Shown here piece by piece: positions 22,615 to 31,636 of a stretch of 64,000 nt of DNA (positions within the stretch are counted from its first letter, which is position 1; every line of letters begins with the position of its first letter). Origin of the DNA: Saccharomycopsis crataegensis (Eukaryota > Ascomycota > Saccharomycetes > Ascoideales > Saccharomycopsidaceae); NCBI RefSeq assembly GCF_037102585.1, contig NW_027043837.1:434001-498000 (forward strand), written 5' to 3'. Made by a program: the position numbers and the translations under genes. The notes under the pieces were generated by a model, which did no database searches, had not been told where the DNA came from, and was given only the letters and a program-made list of their open reading frames with translations.

Positions 22615-23856
22615 ATGCTAAGCTTTTTGGAGAGCGCTTCAATGTTCATGGAGGTGAATCTTCCCCCAAATAGAAACTTCTTCACCAATAATGATACCCT
22701 ACACGGCCAAATAACTTTGAAAACTAGACAAAAGATAAGCATCAAATCATTGACGGTGTTTCTAAATGTGGCTTCATCGACAATATTATTGGATAATAAG
22801 GGAACTTTTCTAACGTGTGAAAACCGAAATATTTTCACAGAATCCATTGCCTTGGTGGTTGAAAATTCCTTCACCAGTGGGACCCATAGAATCCCATTCA
22901 AATTCACATTGCCGGGGCAATCAGTGTCTGAGAAAATCTTCAATTTACCTCCAAGCGTAAAGTTCATCGATGGCAATGACAGTACAAAGATCGATTACTC
23001 TATTGATGCCATTCTCACAAAACAACATTCCAAATCAACGTTGAATGCTAACTACTTATTTGATTTCCTACCGCAACCACAATACAGTTCTTTCAGTTTA
23101 TTGCATAATTCAAGTTTGCCACATTGCTCCACAGAAGCATCTTTTTATTTCAAATATAATTCGGTCATTGATGGGAAGTTTAACGTATCGGAATCCCCAC
23201 AATCTGAACGGCAACGAAAGATGATATCCTTCAAAAGATTTAGTTCTCGAGAGAAAAAGACCGCCAGTACTTTCAATGAGTTCATGGATATTCAATGCCC
23301 ATTTATGTTGGCAATTGATTTTTCCCATTCAAAAGTATTGGACAATGAATTTGCTAAAGGTGTTCTCAACGTCCCTCAAGATTTGAAAGACTCCGTGAGC
23401 TTATGCTTGATATCCCAATATTCGGCCCAAGAATTATACGCCAAACTATACAAGAAGGAGGTCAATGAGAATAATGTGTTTCCAGAAAAGTTAAGACTCT
23501 CCGAAATGAGAATCGATTTGGTTTCGGTCGTATCTTTTTGTTGTGGCAAAAAAATCTTCAAGAATCAGAACCGCAAATGTCTTCTTGGAAAATCTAACTT
23601 GGACTATACTATTGATTTAACCAAGTTTAGAAGGATGAAAAGAAAGGATGGTGTTTATTATAAATACGACATCGATACTTCCATATATGATTGTATTATC
23701 AGAGACGAAGTTTCCTCATTTATTTCTTCCAGCGTGAAGTTGGATCATCAATTACAAATCAAGGCTGATTTTGTCTCTTTGACTTCTCAAAGTAAGGCCA
23801 GTGTTTCTTTAAACACCGATGTTCTTCTTTTGAACGATATTTATGATGAGGAGTAA
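22615..23856 (+). CDS. Alpha-arrestin-like protein, Art10 type (copy 2)
   Basis: A 413-residue diverged tandem paralogue of the preceding gene. Shared blocks include FMEVNLPPNRNFFTNNDTL at the start, NLPPSVKFIDG in the middle and the closing strands YKYDIDTSIYDCIIRDEVSS. It lacks most of the serine-rich insert of copy 1 and has a lysine/arginine-rich loop (about 195-220). No PPxY motif was seen, so if it works as a Rsp5 adaptor it would need another contact. Function is inferred from the arrestin fold and Art10 resemblance only. Confidence 0.7.
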   Translation: MLSFLESASMFMEVNLPPNRNFFTNNDTLHGQITLKTRQKISIKSLTVFLNVASSTILLDNKGTFLTCENRNIFTESIALVVENSFTSGTHRIPFKFTLPGQSVSEKIFNLPPSVKFIDGNDSTKIDYSIDAILTKQHSKSTLNANYLFDFLPQPQYSSFSLLHNSSLPHCSTEASFYFKYNSVIDGKFNVSESPQSERQRKMISFKRFSSREKKTASTFNEFMDIQCPFMLAIDFSHSKVLDNEFAKGVLNVPQDLKDSVSLCLISQYSAQELYAKLYKKEVNENNVFPEKLRLSEMRIDLVSVVSFCCGKKIFKNQNRKCLLGKSNLDYTIDLTKFRRMKRKDGVYYKYDIDTSIYDCIIRDEVSSFISSSVKLDHQLQIKADFVSLTSQSKASVSLNTDVLLLNDIYDEE

Positions 23857-23951
23857 TACAGCGAGAAATTTCTGCTGGTTTCATTCTCCTAACTTTGTGC
23901 TTTTTTTTTTTTTTTTTTCTTTTATCCCCTTCGATCTTTTTGTATTATTAT

Positions 23952-24805
23952 ATTTATTTTTTGCATCTTCTCGCCATTATTACATTTTCACACTTGCACG
24001 TTTATTCTGGTTCCTTCCTAGTGTCCCTCTGGGGTTGTATTATATTTTTCTACAATTATCAATATATCTTTATCAAATTAAAATAAAAATACTATTTAAA
24101 TATTATAAATTATAACAAGTAAATAAATAAAGTAACAGAGAGAAAGAATTGAAAGTGACATTTACTTCCCTCCGTCATGATGAGGAATAATAAACACCAG
24201 CTGTCACAATTATTTTCTCAAGCTAGCAGCTGCAAGTATTTCTAACAGAAAACTTCCTGTGCCTGGCTAATATTTTCGAAGGATTTTCATAAACAAACAC
24301 ACTAAAGTGTTCTAAATTATGCCAAAATGAATTGTTGCAGATCCTCGGCTTGTTCGCGAATCTCTTAAGCATCGAGAAATGCTTGGTACTTTTTGGATCG
24401 GCCATTGTAGAATGAATGAATTTCTTGAAAAGAGAACAAATATCTAGGTTTTCCGTGATTATTTAAATTAATAATATAAATTCAAATATTCTTATACGTT
24501 TCCCAGATATCATAACACTATTTATACGATTTCCGCTCGCTGTGACGATTACTTCCCTTTGGTATCCGAAATAGGAAGTATGATCCAAAATAAAGGAACA
24601 AGCAGTACGGTACCGGCCAAACAGAATTATTGGTGATTCCACCCTCATGAACAGTAAAATAAGATATCATAATCATTAAATAAGTTGTTTTGTTTTAATA
24701 TATAAATAAGCTACTGAAAAAGAATTAAACCAAACCCCCGACAGAAAAAACCATCCAAAACTTAACCAGATTTATTCTTACCAATATAGACTTGATACCC
24801 TTATC
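23952..24805. repeat. Segmental duplication, copy A (arrestin-YKU70 intergenic region)
   Basis: Two blocks match the region just before YKU70 in direct orientation: 23952-24073 matches 26703-26821, and about 24467-24805 matches 26901-27247. The second block is clearest from ACGTTTCCCAGATATCATAA onward, with only scattered differences. Copy A also holds about 330 bp of extra sequence between the blocks. Its right end includes a scrap matching the 3' end of YKU70. Confidence 0.9.
24757..24800 (-). pseudogene. Fragment of the YKU70 3' end
   Basis: The sequence CCAAAACTTAACCAGA and the following ACCAATATAGACTTGATACC match the last codons and stop region of YKU70 at about 27203-27247. Only the terminal dozen or so codons are represented, and they are diverged. 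It is a by-product of the surrounding duplication, not a gene. Confidence 0.75.
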
Positions 24806-24887
24806 TGAAAAAAACATCCAAAAAGAACAACAAATGAAATAAAAAAAAAAATTGTGCCACACTCTTGTCTATTTATTCAAATAGAAC

Positions 24888-26102
24888 TTACAGAGTTGAC
24901 ATGGCCACCCCATAAGCTGCTTGTATACAGTCTTGATAGTCCGGCATTTTAAGCATTTGTTTGGTCAAATCACTGGTGGAAGAAAACCGAAAGGTATTGA
25001 CCACTTCGCCGAAGTTACGTCCTACTCTTAGTGCAGAAAAAATACCTCCCAATGCTCCACCAATAGCAGATATAATATCTGCGGCCAGAACTTCGCCAGT
25101 AATTGACCAGGTTGCCAAAACTTGTACACCTGCTAATACCGAATCAAGAGCAACTGCTGCAGGCCCGTCAAAAAAAATCGCCGCCACTCCAACAATAGTG
25201 AAAATTATATTGAGAATCGCCAATTTTCGTTCTTCCTTTTCTATTTCAACTTGCTGGGCACCCTTTGCATTGATATCCATCGCTCTTTGAGCCATGTTGG
25301 TGAACACTGGAACTGGGGTCAAGAAGTCAATCAAATCAATAGGACTAACTTTTCCAAGGGAGTCTTTGGCTGTTGCCAAAAGAGTCGCAAGGCTGGTCAA
25401 GTTGTCCCAGGTGAAACTCGCGATTGGATCGTTGTCAAGTAATCCTGCGCTAGGTAACGTCATATTTTTGGCGGTGAACCTACACGCCAATGCGTTATCA
25501 GCCAATTGGAAAGTTGTAGAACTATCCATCAATGTCAAATCACTTGCCTTAATCGTGGCGCTATAATACGTCGATAAACTAGCAGCCGCCGCGGCTTTTT
25601 GGGAATCTGGAATATACAAGTTCAGCAAGGTTCCACTTGTGCAAATACGTTCTCTGCCAACAAGATTTTCATGGATACACGAAGAAACGTACTTAGAACC
25701 TGTGCATTGATAGTAATTCAAGTTTCCAAGATCGTTCTCGTTTAACCACTCACCAAAGTCAGACATAATACTACTTTGAATCGCCGCAATATAGGCCTTA
25801 TAGTTCTGTTCGTAGGTTGAATATTCGTTCATAAGAGAAGTCAAGTTTGTTAATGCAGCCTGGCCTTGGTTTAAATAGTATCCAACCCAAGCAGCATAGC
25901 GGCACCCATATTTGGCTTTGGGAATCTGATCTGGGCTGGTAATATCTGAAAAATCTGTTCCACAATCATAAATGTCAACATATTCAGAATCAGTGGTGAT
26001 TTCTGATTGGTCAACAACTGCTGTCGCTGTCCTAATCGACAGAGAGGCAGAAGCAATAGTAATGAGCCAGAGAGAAATTATCAAAATCAAGGGTCTTCTC
26101 AT
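24888..26102 (-). CDS. Predicted secreted protein with hydrophobic C-terminal domain
   Basis: A 404-residue protein with a clear signal peptide (about 1-20). The ectodomain holds about eight cysteines and several N-glycosylation sites (NLTS, NMTL). Near residues 290-360 an EKEERKLAILNIIFTIVGVA stretch leads into two glycine/alanine-rich hydrophobic segments, the second including IISAIGGALGGIFSALRVGR. This arrangement resembles the C-terminal region of killer-toxin-like fungal chitinases, but no chitinase or LysM domain is present. The frame looks whole. It lies between two copies of a segmental duplication, suggesting a late arrival at this locus. Specific activity is unknown; the family resemblance is from memory and moderate. 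Confidence 0.7.
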   Translation of the reverse strand: MRRPLILIISLWLITIASASLSIRTATAVVDQSEITTDSEYVDIYDCGTDFSDITSPDQIPKAKYGCRYAAWVGYYLNQGQAALTNLTSLMNEYSTYEQNYKAYIAAIQSSIMSDFGEWLNENDLGNLNYYQCTGSKYVSSCIHENLVGRERICTSGTLLNLYIPDSQKAAAAASLSTYYSATIKASDLTLMDSSTTFQLADNALACRFTAKNMTLPSAGLLDNDPIASFTWDNLTSLATLLATAKDSLGKVSPIDLIDFLTPVPVFTNMAQRAMDINAKGAQQVEIEKEERKLAILNIIFTIVGVAAIFFDGPAAVALDSVLAGVQVLATWSITGEVLAADIISAIGGALGGIFSALRVGRNFGEVVNTFRFSSTSDLTKQMLKMPDYQDCIQAAYGVAMSTL

Positions 26103-26659
26103 TATATTAATTTGCTGTCTGTTGATATTATAATGTTGACGGCTTCAAAAGAGAACCAGAAGTATAAAGCAAATTGGGAAACGACTATAGATACGGCTGA
26201 AGTGTTTCCTAAAATTCCCAAGAGTACTCGCCATTTAAAACTAGAGCAATTAATTGACGGTCTAATAAATTAATTGAAGCAGGCATGGTACTTTTTATAT
26301 TTATGAATTCCACCTCAATCAATTCCCAATGTCTCGGTGGGATCACACTTCTGCATGCCCACGCAAGGGTACGCTCACCCAAAACACGGATAACGGTTTT
26401 TCTTGGTGGTCGCATAGACGTTGGGGTCCACTTGTCTATGGCTTATATTAGAAGCTCTATTTATTGAAATTCACGATCCTGAGAGTTCACCATTACCAAC
26501 TACTGGGTGAGTAACATACTAAAATTCAGGAACCAAAATAACAACGATAATAAACTAACACCAGACTGAAATCAAGGATACCATAACTGCGGCCAAAGTC
26601 TACAGATGTCTTGTTAAAAGGATATTAATATGTTCATCTCCATTGAATTGGAAAGAAGA

Positions 26660-26690
<31 letters not shown>

Positions 26691-26702
26691 ATGAACTATA
26701 AT
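26103..26702. other. Upstream region of the secreted-protein gene
   Basis: No supported gene. It ends in a poly-T/poly-A stretch (26659-26691) directly before copy B of the duplication. Confidence 0.5.
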
Positions 26703-27247
26703 GTTTATTTTTTTATCTTCTTGTCATTATTACATTCTTCACACTTGGGCGTTAGTTGGCTCTTTCCTGGTTTTTCTCTAGGGTCGCATTATATTTTTCT
26801 TCAATTATCGATATATGGCTATTGGTATATCACGTCTATTAAATTATATCAAGGAAATAACAAAATGAAGAGAAAGATGATATTTAATTTTTTTTTTTTT
26901 TTAATAAATAATATATATTCAAATATTTATACGTTTCCCAGATATCATAACACTATTTATACGATTTCCGCTCGCAGTAGAAGTCACTTACTTCCCTTTA
27001 GTATCCAAAATAGGAAGTATCACCCAAAATAAAGGAAGAAGCAGTACGGTACCAGTCAAACAGGATTATTGGGGATTCCGCCCTCATGAGTAGTAAAATA
27101 AGGTATCATAATCATTTAATAAGTTACTTCGTTTTAATATATAAATAAGCTATTACAAAAGAAGTAAAAAAAAAGCAGAAAAAAAAAAAAAAAAACAGTA
27201 CTCCAAAACTTAATCAGAAATTTTTGCCAATATCGACTTGAAACCTT
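26703..27247. repeat. Segmental duplication, copy B (next to YKU70)
   Basis: Direct counterpart of copy A at 23952-24805. It is probably the original context, because it joins an intact YKU70 gene, whose last codons (to about 27247) are included in the repeat. Confidence 0.9.
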
Positions 27248-29063
27248 GAATAGCCTCGGCTCTATCAGGTTTCATAGAAGCGTTGTGATATTTTTCCAAC
27301 TTGATTGAATTTTTATCAAAACGTATATATTCCTTCATTTGCTCCTCATTGAAATTTTCCACCCTATCATCCAAATATTCGGGAACGTCAACTAATAAAG
27401 CTTCATCTCTCAATACTTTGTAATGCCATTGCAATGAAGGATTGGAGTAATTCGAAGGCACGTATCCATCCTTCAATTTAAATTTATTCAACCATCTCGT
27501 AGCACTATCTGTTAACACATCTGGTATAGCTATCGGTTTCAAAGAAGGGGGAACACCTCGAATACTATCCTCATAAGGTAAAGGAATAAGGAAAAACCCT
27601 TGAAGATGTTTGTTTGACACAAAACCCTCAGATAAGCCCTGGTATGTGCTTGGTACCAAGGCGTACAAATTTGGATAAGAATCTCTTCTGGTGACCCCCC
27701 AGACAATTGCAGCGCGGTCCATCTGACAACAGCTTTGGAAAAGACAAGAAAACACTTTAAAAGTGTTGGTATAATTCCCCTTCGTTTCCACATGAATAAA
27801 AGAAGACTTTCCCATGTTATATTGATAATTCAATGTTTTTGAGATTCTCCGGAACCCGATTATGCTTAATTTGCCCTCATGGCGGATTTCGCCATTTTCT
27901 TGATCCAAACACTTTATTTGCGAGATCTGTTTCTTATTCAAGTATATTAGGTCATCACCAAATTGATAAGCACTGATGATGTCTTCTTTGGAATCTGAAA
28001 TGGCTTTCGCCAGTCCTTCAGTAAAGAATTTACTGGCCCTCAACACAGTTTTAGGAACTTCGGCTTTGTTATAGACAACACTAGGTTTCTTTGGTTCTGC
28101 TTCACTGAATAGCGAGTAGCCTTTGACCTCTATCATGAGGTCTTTACCGATCTCAAGTAAGCAATTGAAATTGACCCTTTTCACTTCTGAACGACGGTGG
28201 ATTCTTTGATTAATTTCTTTAATTGACATTGCTTCCACATTAATCCCGTAATAATCACCGTCTTCACGAAGTTGATCTTCAGATTTGACTGATGAATTAT
28301 CACTGGTTAAATAGATGAGCTCTGAATATTGGGTTTTATCAAAAGTCTCAGTGTGGCTTTTATTCAATAAAAATGTCACAAAGTTGATCTTCGCATTATA
28401 TAGATCATCAAGCAGGGCCTTGATACTTTTTTTAACATCGCCGGCATCAGGCAGAGTTGTATCATATGGTTTATCATTGTGGGTGATGAAAAAAACCTTT
28501 TTATAGTTGTACCTTTTGGCATTTTCTGTCTTGAAGATGAATTCAGATTTAATTTGATACAACACATTGTTAAGACTGGTTCTATTCTTCTCAAACTCTG
28601 CAGGTGTAGAATAATTTATCATTGGGAATTTTTCCTTCAATTCCACTCCCTCTTTATTTTCTGGGTCTGTGTCACTAAGATCATCATTGATCTTCTTGTT
28701 CACTTGAACATTAACCAGCTTCATGGAAAAATACCGGTAGATACCATCTTTACAACCTTTTGTGGTGTTCTTACTATTGAAGAAATAACAGCCAATACCA
28801 GTTGTAGGCAAACTAATAGCCAAATCAGCCATGACACCGTTTATGGCTTTTAATATCTCCCTCAACGGGGCTTCACCTTGCAATTCTTCACTTGGCTCAT
28901 ACATGGCGTCGGTTAACTCCACCATGAACAAAATGGCCTCCTTCAACTCATATCTCTGTCATATATATTGTTAGAAAATACTAGCAGGAAAAGAATTGGA
29001 ACTAATTAATTGAAAGATACATACGTCACGATAAACAATATCCTCTCTTTTAACTGTTGGCAT
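27210..29063 (-). CDS. YKU70: Ku70 DNA end-binding protein, one intron
   Basis: Ku70 subunit of the Ku heterodimer, which binds DNA ends in non-homologous end joining and protects telomeres. Exons are 29063-29025 (13 codons) and 28955-27210. The intron (28956-29024) has donor GTATGT, branch TTCTAAC (28976-28970) and acceptor ACAG. The spliced product is 594 residues. Visible features are the N-terminal von Willebrand-like domain starting ELKEAILFMVELTDAMYEP, a strand-rich Ku core containing RRSEVKRVNFNCLLEIG and IKCLDQENGEIRH, GFRR then a DRAAIVWGVTRRDSYPNLYAL block, and a short helical tail. No SAP domain was recognised. It is divergent from the BLI1-like gene, the two starts being 160 bp apart. 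Confidence 0.93.
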
Positions 29064-29223
29064 GGTTGATTGATGAGATGTCCACCCTAATGTTAACGGA
29101 AGCTCATCGCAAGCTATGTTTTGTTTTGAAAAAATAAAAATAAAAAAAAAAAAAAAAAAAATGCGAAGGTAGTTAGTGCTATGCTACACAACTAGCAATG
29201 AGACAAACATAAAAATATCAAAT

Positions 29224-29640
29224 ATGTCAAATAATAAGAAAGTTACTGCGAAAGAATTAATCAGAAACTCATTAGAAGAGATGAAGAAAGTGTTTGAAAA
29301 TGACACAGAAGAATTCCTTAATGATGTCAACTTGATTCAACAGTTAAATACCAACGAATCATTGAAACTGGTAAAGCTACAGGAAAAATTAGAATGTATG
29401 GTCAAAGATTCCCAGGAAATCAGGGATTCTAGTATGTATTAGACTATTTTTGATAAACTATTTATTTTCAAAAAAAAAAAAAACAGTCCATTTTACTAAT
29501 AACCAGATGCCGCACTTCTGGAAATCAATTCCCAATTAACGGAACTTGAAAACCAGACCGATAATATGCAAGCGATCACAAAAGAGTTAGATGAGTGGAC
29601 CAAAGAATTAGCAATCAAGTCAAGGAGAATGAAAAAGTAA
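29224..29640 (+). CDS. BLI1: BLOC-1 subunit, Bli1/BLOS2-like, one intron
   Basis: Exons are 29224-29431 and 29507-29640. The donor is GTATGT at 29432, TACTAAT lies at 29494-29500, and the acceptor CCAG is only six bases later. The spliced 113-residue product is a coiled coil. Its second half, with LTELENQTDNMQAITKELDE and a lysine-rich end, resembles metazoan BLOS2, and length and the KELxE...K ending fit yeast Bli1 (113 residues). BLOC-1 acts on endosomes in Rab5/Msb3 regulation. Coiled-coil similarity is weak evidence, so the name is provisional. The 3' end is 49 bp from convergent MSS1. Confidence 0.65.
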
Positions 29641-29689
29641 TCTATATTCACAAGCACTTCTAGAACATTAAAATACAACTAAAAATTAC

Positions 29690-31240
29690 CTATTTACCAA
29701 TGCAGAAAGTAGAAAAAATTACCCCAAGAATTTCTTCAACACCAACAGCTTCACCAGTAATCTTCCCAATCCCTTCAATAGACAAGTTCAAGGCTTCTGA
29801 TGCCATAACTACATCCCCTTGATCTTTAGCTCTGAAAAATTCTTCGAACCCAAACAATATATCATTAGCGATTATATCACGAGACCGCTCAGATAGGCCT
29901 ATAGGATCTGCATCCCCGGATTCTGTAATGAGTTTGAAACTTTTCGTCAAATCAGATACCAAATCGTCTATTCCCTCTCTTGTTAAGCAAGAAATGAATT
30001 TTATTGAATCCTCAGATAAGTTGAATCTTTCTGCATACTTTTCTCGTAACTTTTCTTTATTATCGATCAAATCGGTCTTGTTTATAATCAACTTTATCTG
30101 TTTATTGAAAGACGAACTTTGTAATTGTTTCACATATTCAATGAAAGCTGGTTCAATAAGCTTAATATCCAAATCTGCAGGAAGAATTATCAAAATCAAG
30201 TCGCTTTCTAAAGCCTTTTTCTTTGCCCTTTTGATCCCTTCAATTTCAATAATATCATTTGTCTGGCCCGCGGATCTAATTCCCGCAGTATCACTAACAA
30301 TCACCTTGTACCCATTGATATCTAGCGGGAAATTTATGATATCTCTAGTGGTCCCCGCGATATTGCTGACAATAGCAGCATCTTTATTAGCAATCTGATT
30401 TAACAAAGAAGATTTACCAGCATTTGTAGGACCTAGTAACGCGGTTTTAACACCATCTAGTAATATCTGGGTTTTTTCAGCTTTCTTCAAGTATTCTAGC
30501 AATTCCCCTTGTATTGATTCAATTTTTTTAGCAACGTTATTCATCAAAGTGTCAACTTCGTCAACTTCATAATCATCCCCAAAATCAATTAAAGCCGACA
30601 ACATTGCAGAATTATGGACTATTTCTTTTCTTAACCCGGTGAAAAATTTCTTGTTATAGCCTTCCATTGAGTTAATTGCGACCATTCTTTGAGACTCTGT
30701 CTCCGCATCAATCATATCTCTTATACCTTCAGCTTCCGTCAAATCGAGTCTGCCATTTTGAAACGCCCGTTTGGTGAACTCACCATTTTCCGCGTATCTG
30801 ATAAACCTTCCTTTTTCATTATCATTTAGACTCTTTATGGCTGATAAGACTGATTTTACGGTGGCAACACCTCCGTGCAAATGTAATTCCAACAAGTCCT
30901 CACCGGTGAACGATTTTGGGCCTTGGAAAAGGATCACCAAAGCATGGTCCAACAATTTTTGGGACGAAGTTCCTGGAGTATATAATTTACGCAATGCGGA
31001 TGCCCGTGGACTAGGTAATTTTTTCCCATTGGTCAAGGAACTTAGAATAAATGCTGATTGCGGGCCTGACACCCTGATGATAGCTACTGCTGCTTTGCCT
31101 GGTGCTGTTGACAATGCATAAATTGTGGGCTTCTGGTGGTGGAAAGTGGAATAAGTATTAGCATTCTTTACAAAAGAGCAAGTATGGAAAAGTCTACGGG
31201 CCGGCCGTAGCACCAAAAAATACTTCCCAAGGAGATTCAT
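29690..31240 (-). CDS. MSS1: Mitochondrial tRNA modification GTPase Mss1 (MnmE/TrmE family)
   Basis: A 516-residue MnmE/TrmE orthologue that, with Mto1, modifies wobble uridines of mitochondrial tRNAs. After a presequence (about 1-35) comes the folate-binding domain beginning IYALSTAPGKAAVAIIRVSG, then a helical region. The inserted G domain shows LLGPTNAGKSSLLNQ (G1), IAGTTRD (G2), DTAGIR (G3) and NKTD (G4). The protein ends with FSTFCIGK, the conserved C-x-G-K motif needed for the modification. All catalytic motifs are intact. No in-frame CTG codon was found in this gene. Confidence 0.96.
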   Translation of the reverse strand: MNLLGKYFLVLRPARRLFHTCSFVKNANTYSTFHHQKPTIYALSTAPGKAAVAIIRVSGPQSAFILSSLTNGKKLPSPRASALRKLYTPGTSSQKLLDHALVILFQGPKSFTGEDLLELHLHGGVATVKSVLSAIKSLNDNEKGRFIRYAENGEFTKRAFQNGRLDLTEAEGIRDMIDAETESQRMVAINSMEGYNKKFFTGLRKEIVHNSAMLSALIDFGDDYEVDEVDTLMNNVAKKIESIQGELLEYLKKAEKTQILLDGVKTALLGPTNAGKSSLLNQIANKDAAIVSNIAGTTRDIINFPLDINGYKVIVSDTAGIRSAGQTNDIIEIEGIKRAKKKALESDLILIILPADLDIKLIEPAFIEYVKQLQSSSFNKQIKLIINKTDLIDNKEKLREKYAERFNLSEDSIKFISCLTREGIDDLVSDLTKSFKLITESGDADPIGLSERSRDIIANDILFGFEEFFRAKDQGDVVMASEALNLSIEGIGKITGEAVGVEEILGVIFSTFCIGK

Positions 31241-31636
31241 TTCTTTGTTTAAGAGGGGTTTGTAGATTAAGCAGGAAATCCTGAAATCTGCAGAAATAAT
31301 AATAAAAAAAAAAAAAAAAAAAAAATTTTTTCGTTTTTACGTGCCCAACATGCATGAATTGATGATTTTGGATCAAAGATTTCTTGCAAATAACGGGAAA
31401 TAAAGGCAAAATAAGCGAAAAAAAAATTCTTCTTATCCTTTAAAAAATCTAAATGTACATATTCTTTTGTGGTTTACTACTGTTACTGGTGAAATCCTCA
31501 TCAAAAAAGGCCCTACTAAACACTTCACTGTTGGACGATCTGATCATCGCTTGATTTTTCCAAAACGATATTGAAAAAAAAAAAAGGCCTTGAAAAGACG
31601 ACAGCAGTTTTTCATTTCCTATTCCTTTTTCATTAA
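31241..31636. other. Divergent intergenic region between MSS1 and NOT4
   Basis: Shared promoter region of two divergent genes with an A-run followed by a T-run (31303-31331) and further A-runs near 31574. No supported gene. Confidence 0.5.

Noticed and set aside
24467-27165. Pair of direct repeats as LTRs of a retroelement
   Set aside because: The repeats include the end of YKU70 and arrestin 3' flank, lack typical LTR ends, and enclose a secreted-protein gene with no gag or pol, so a segmental duplication explains them better.
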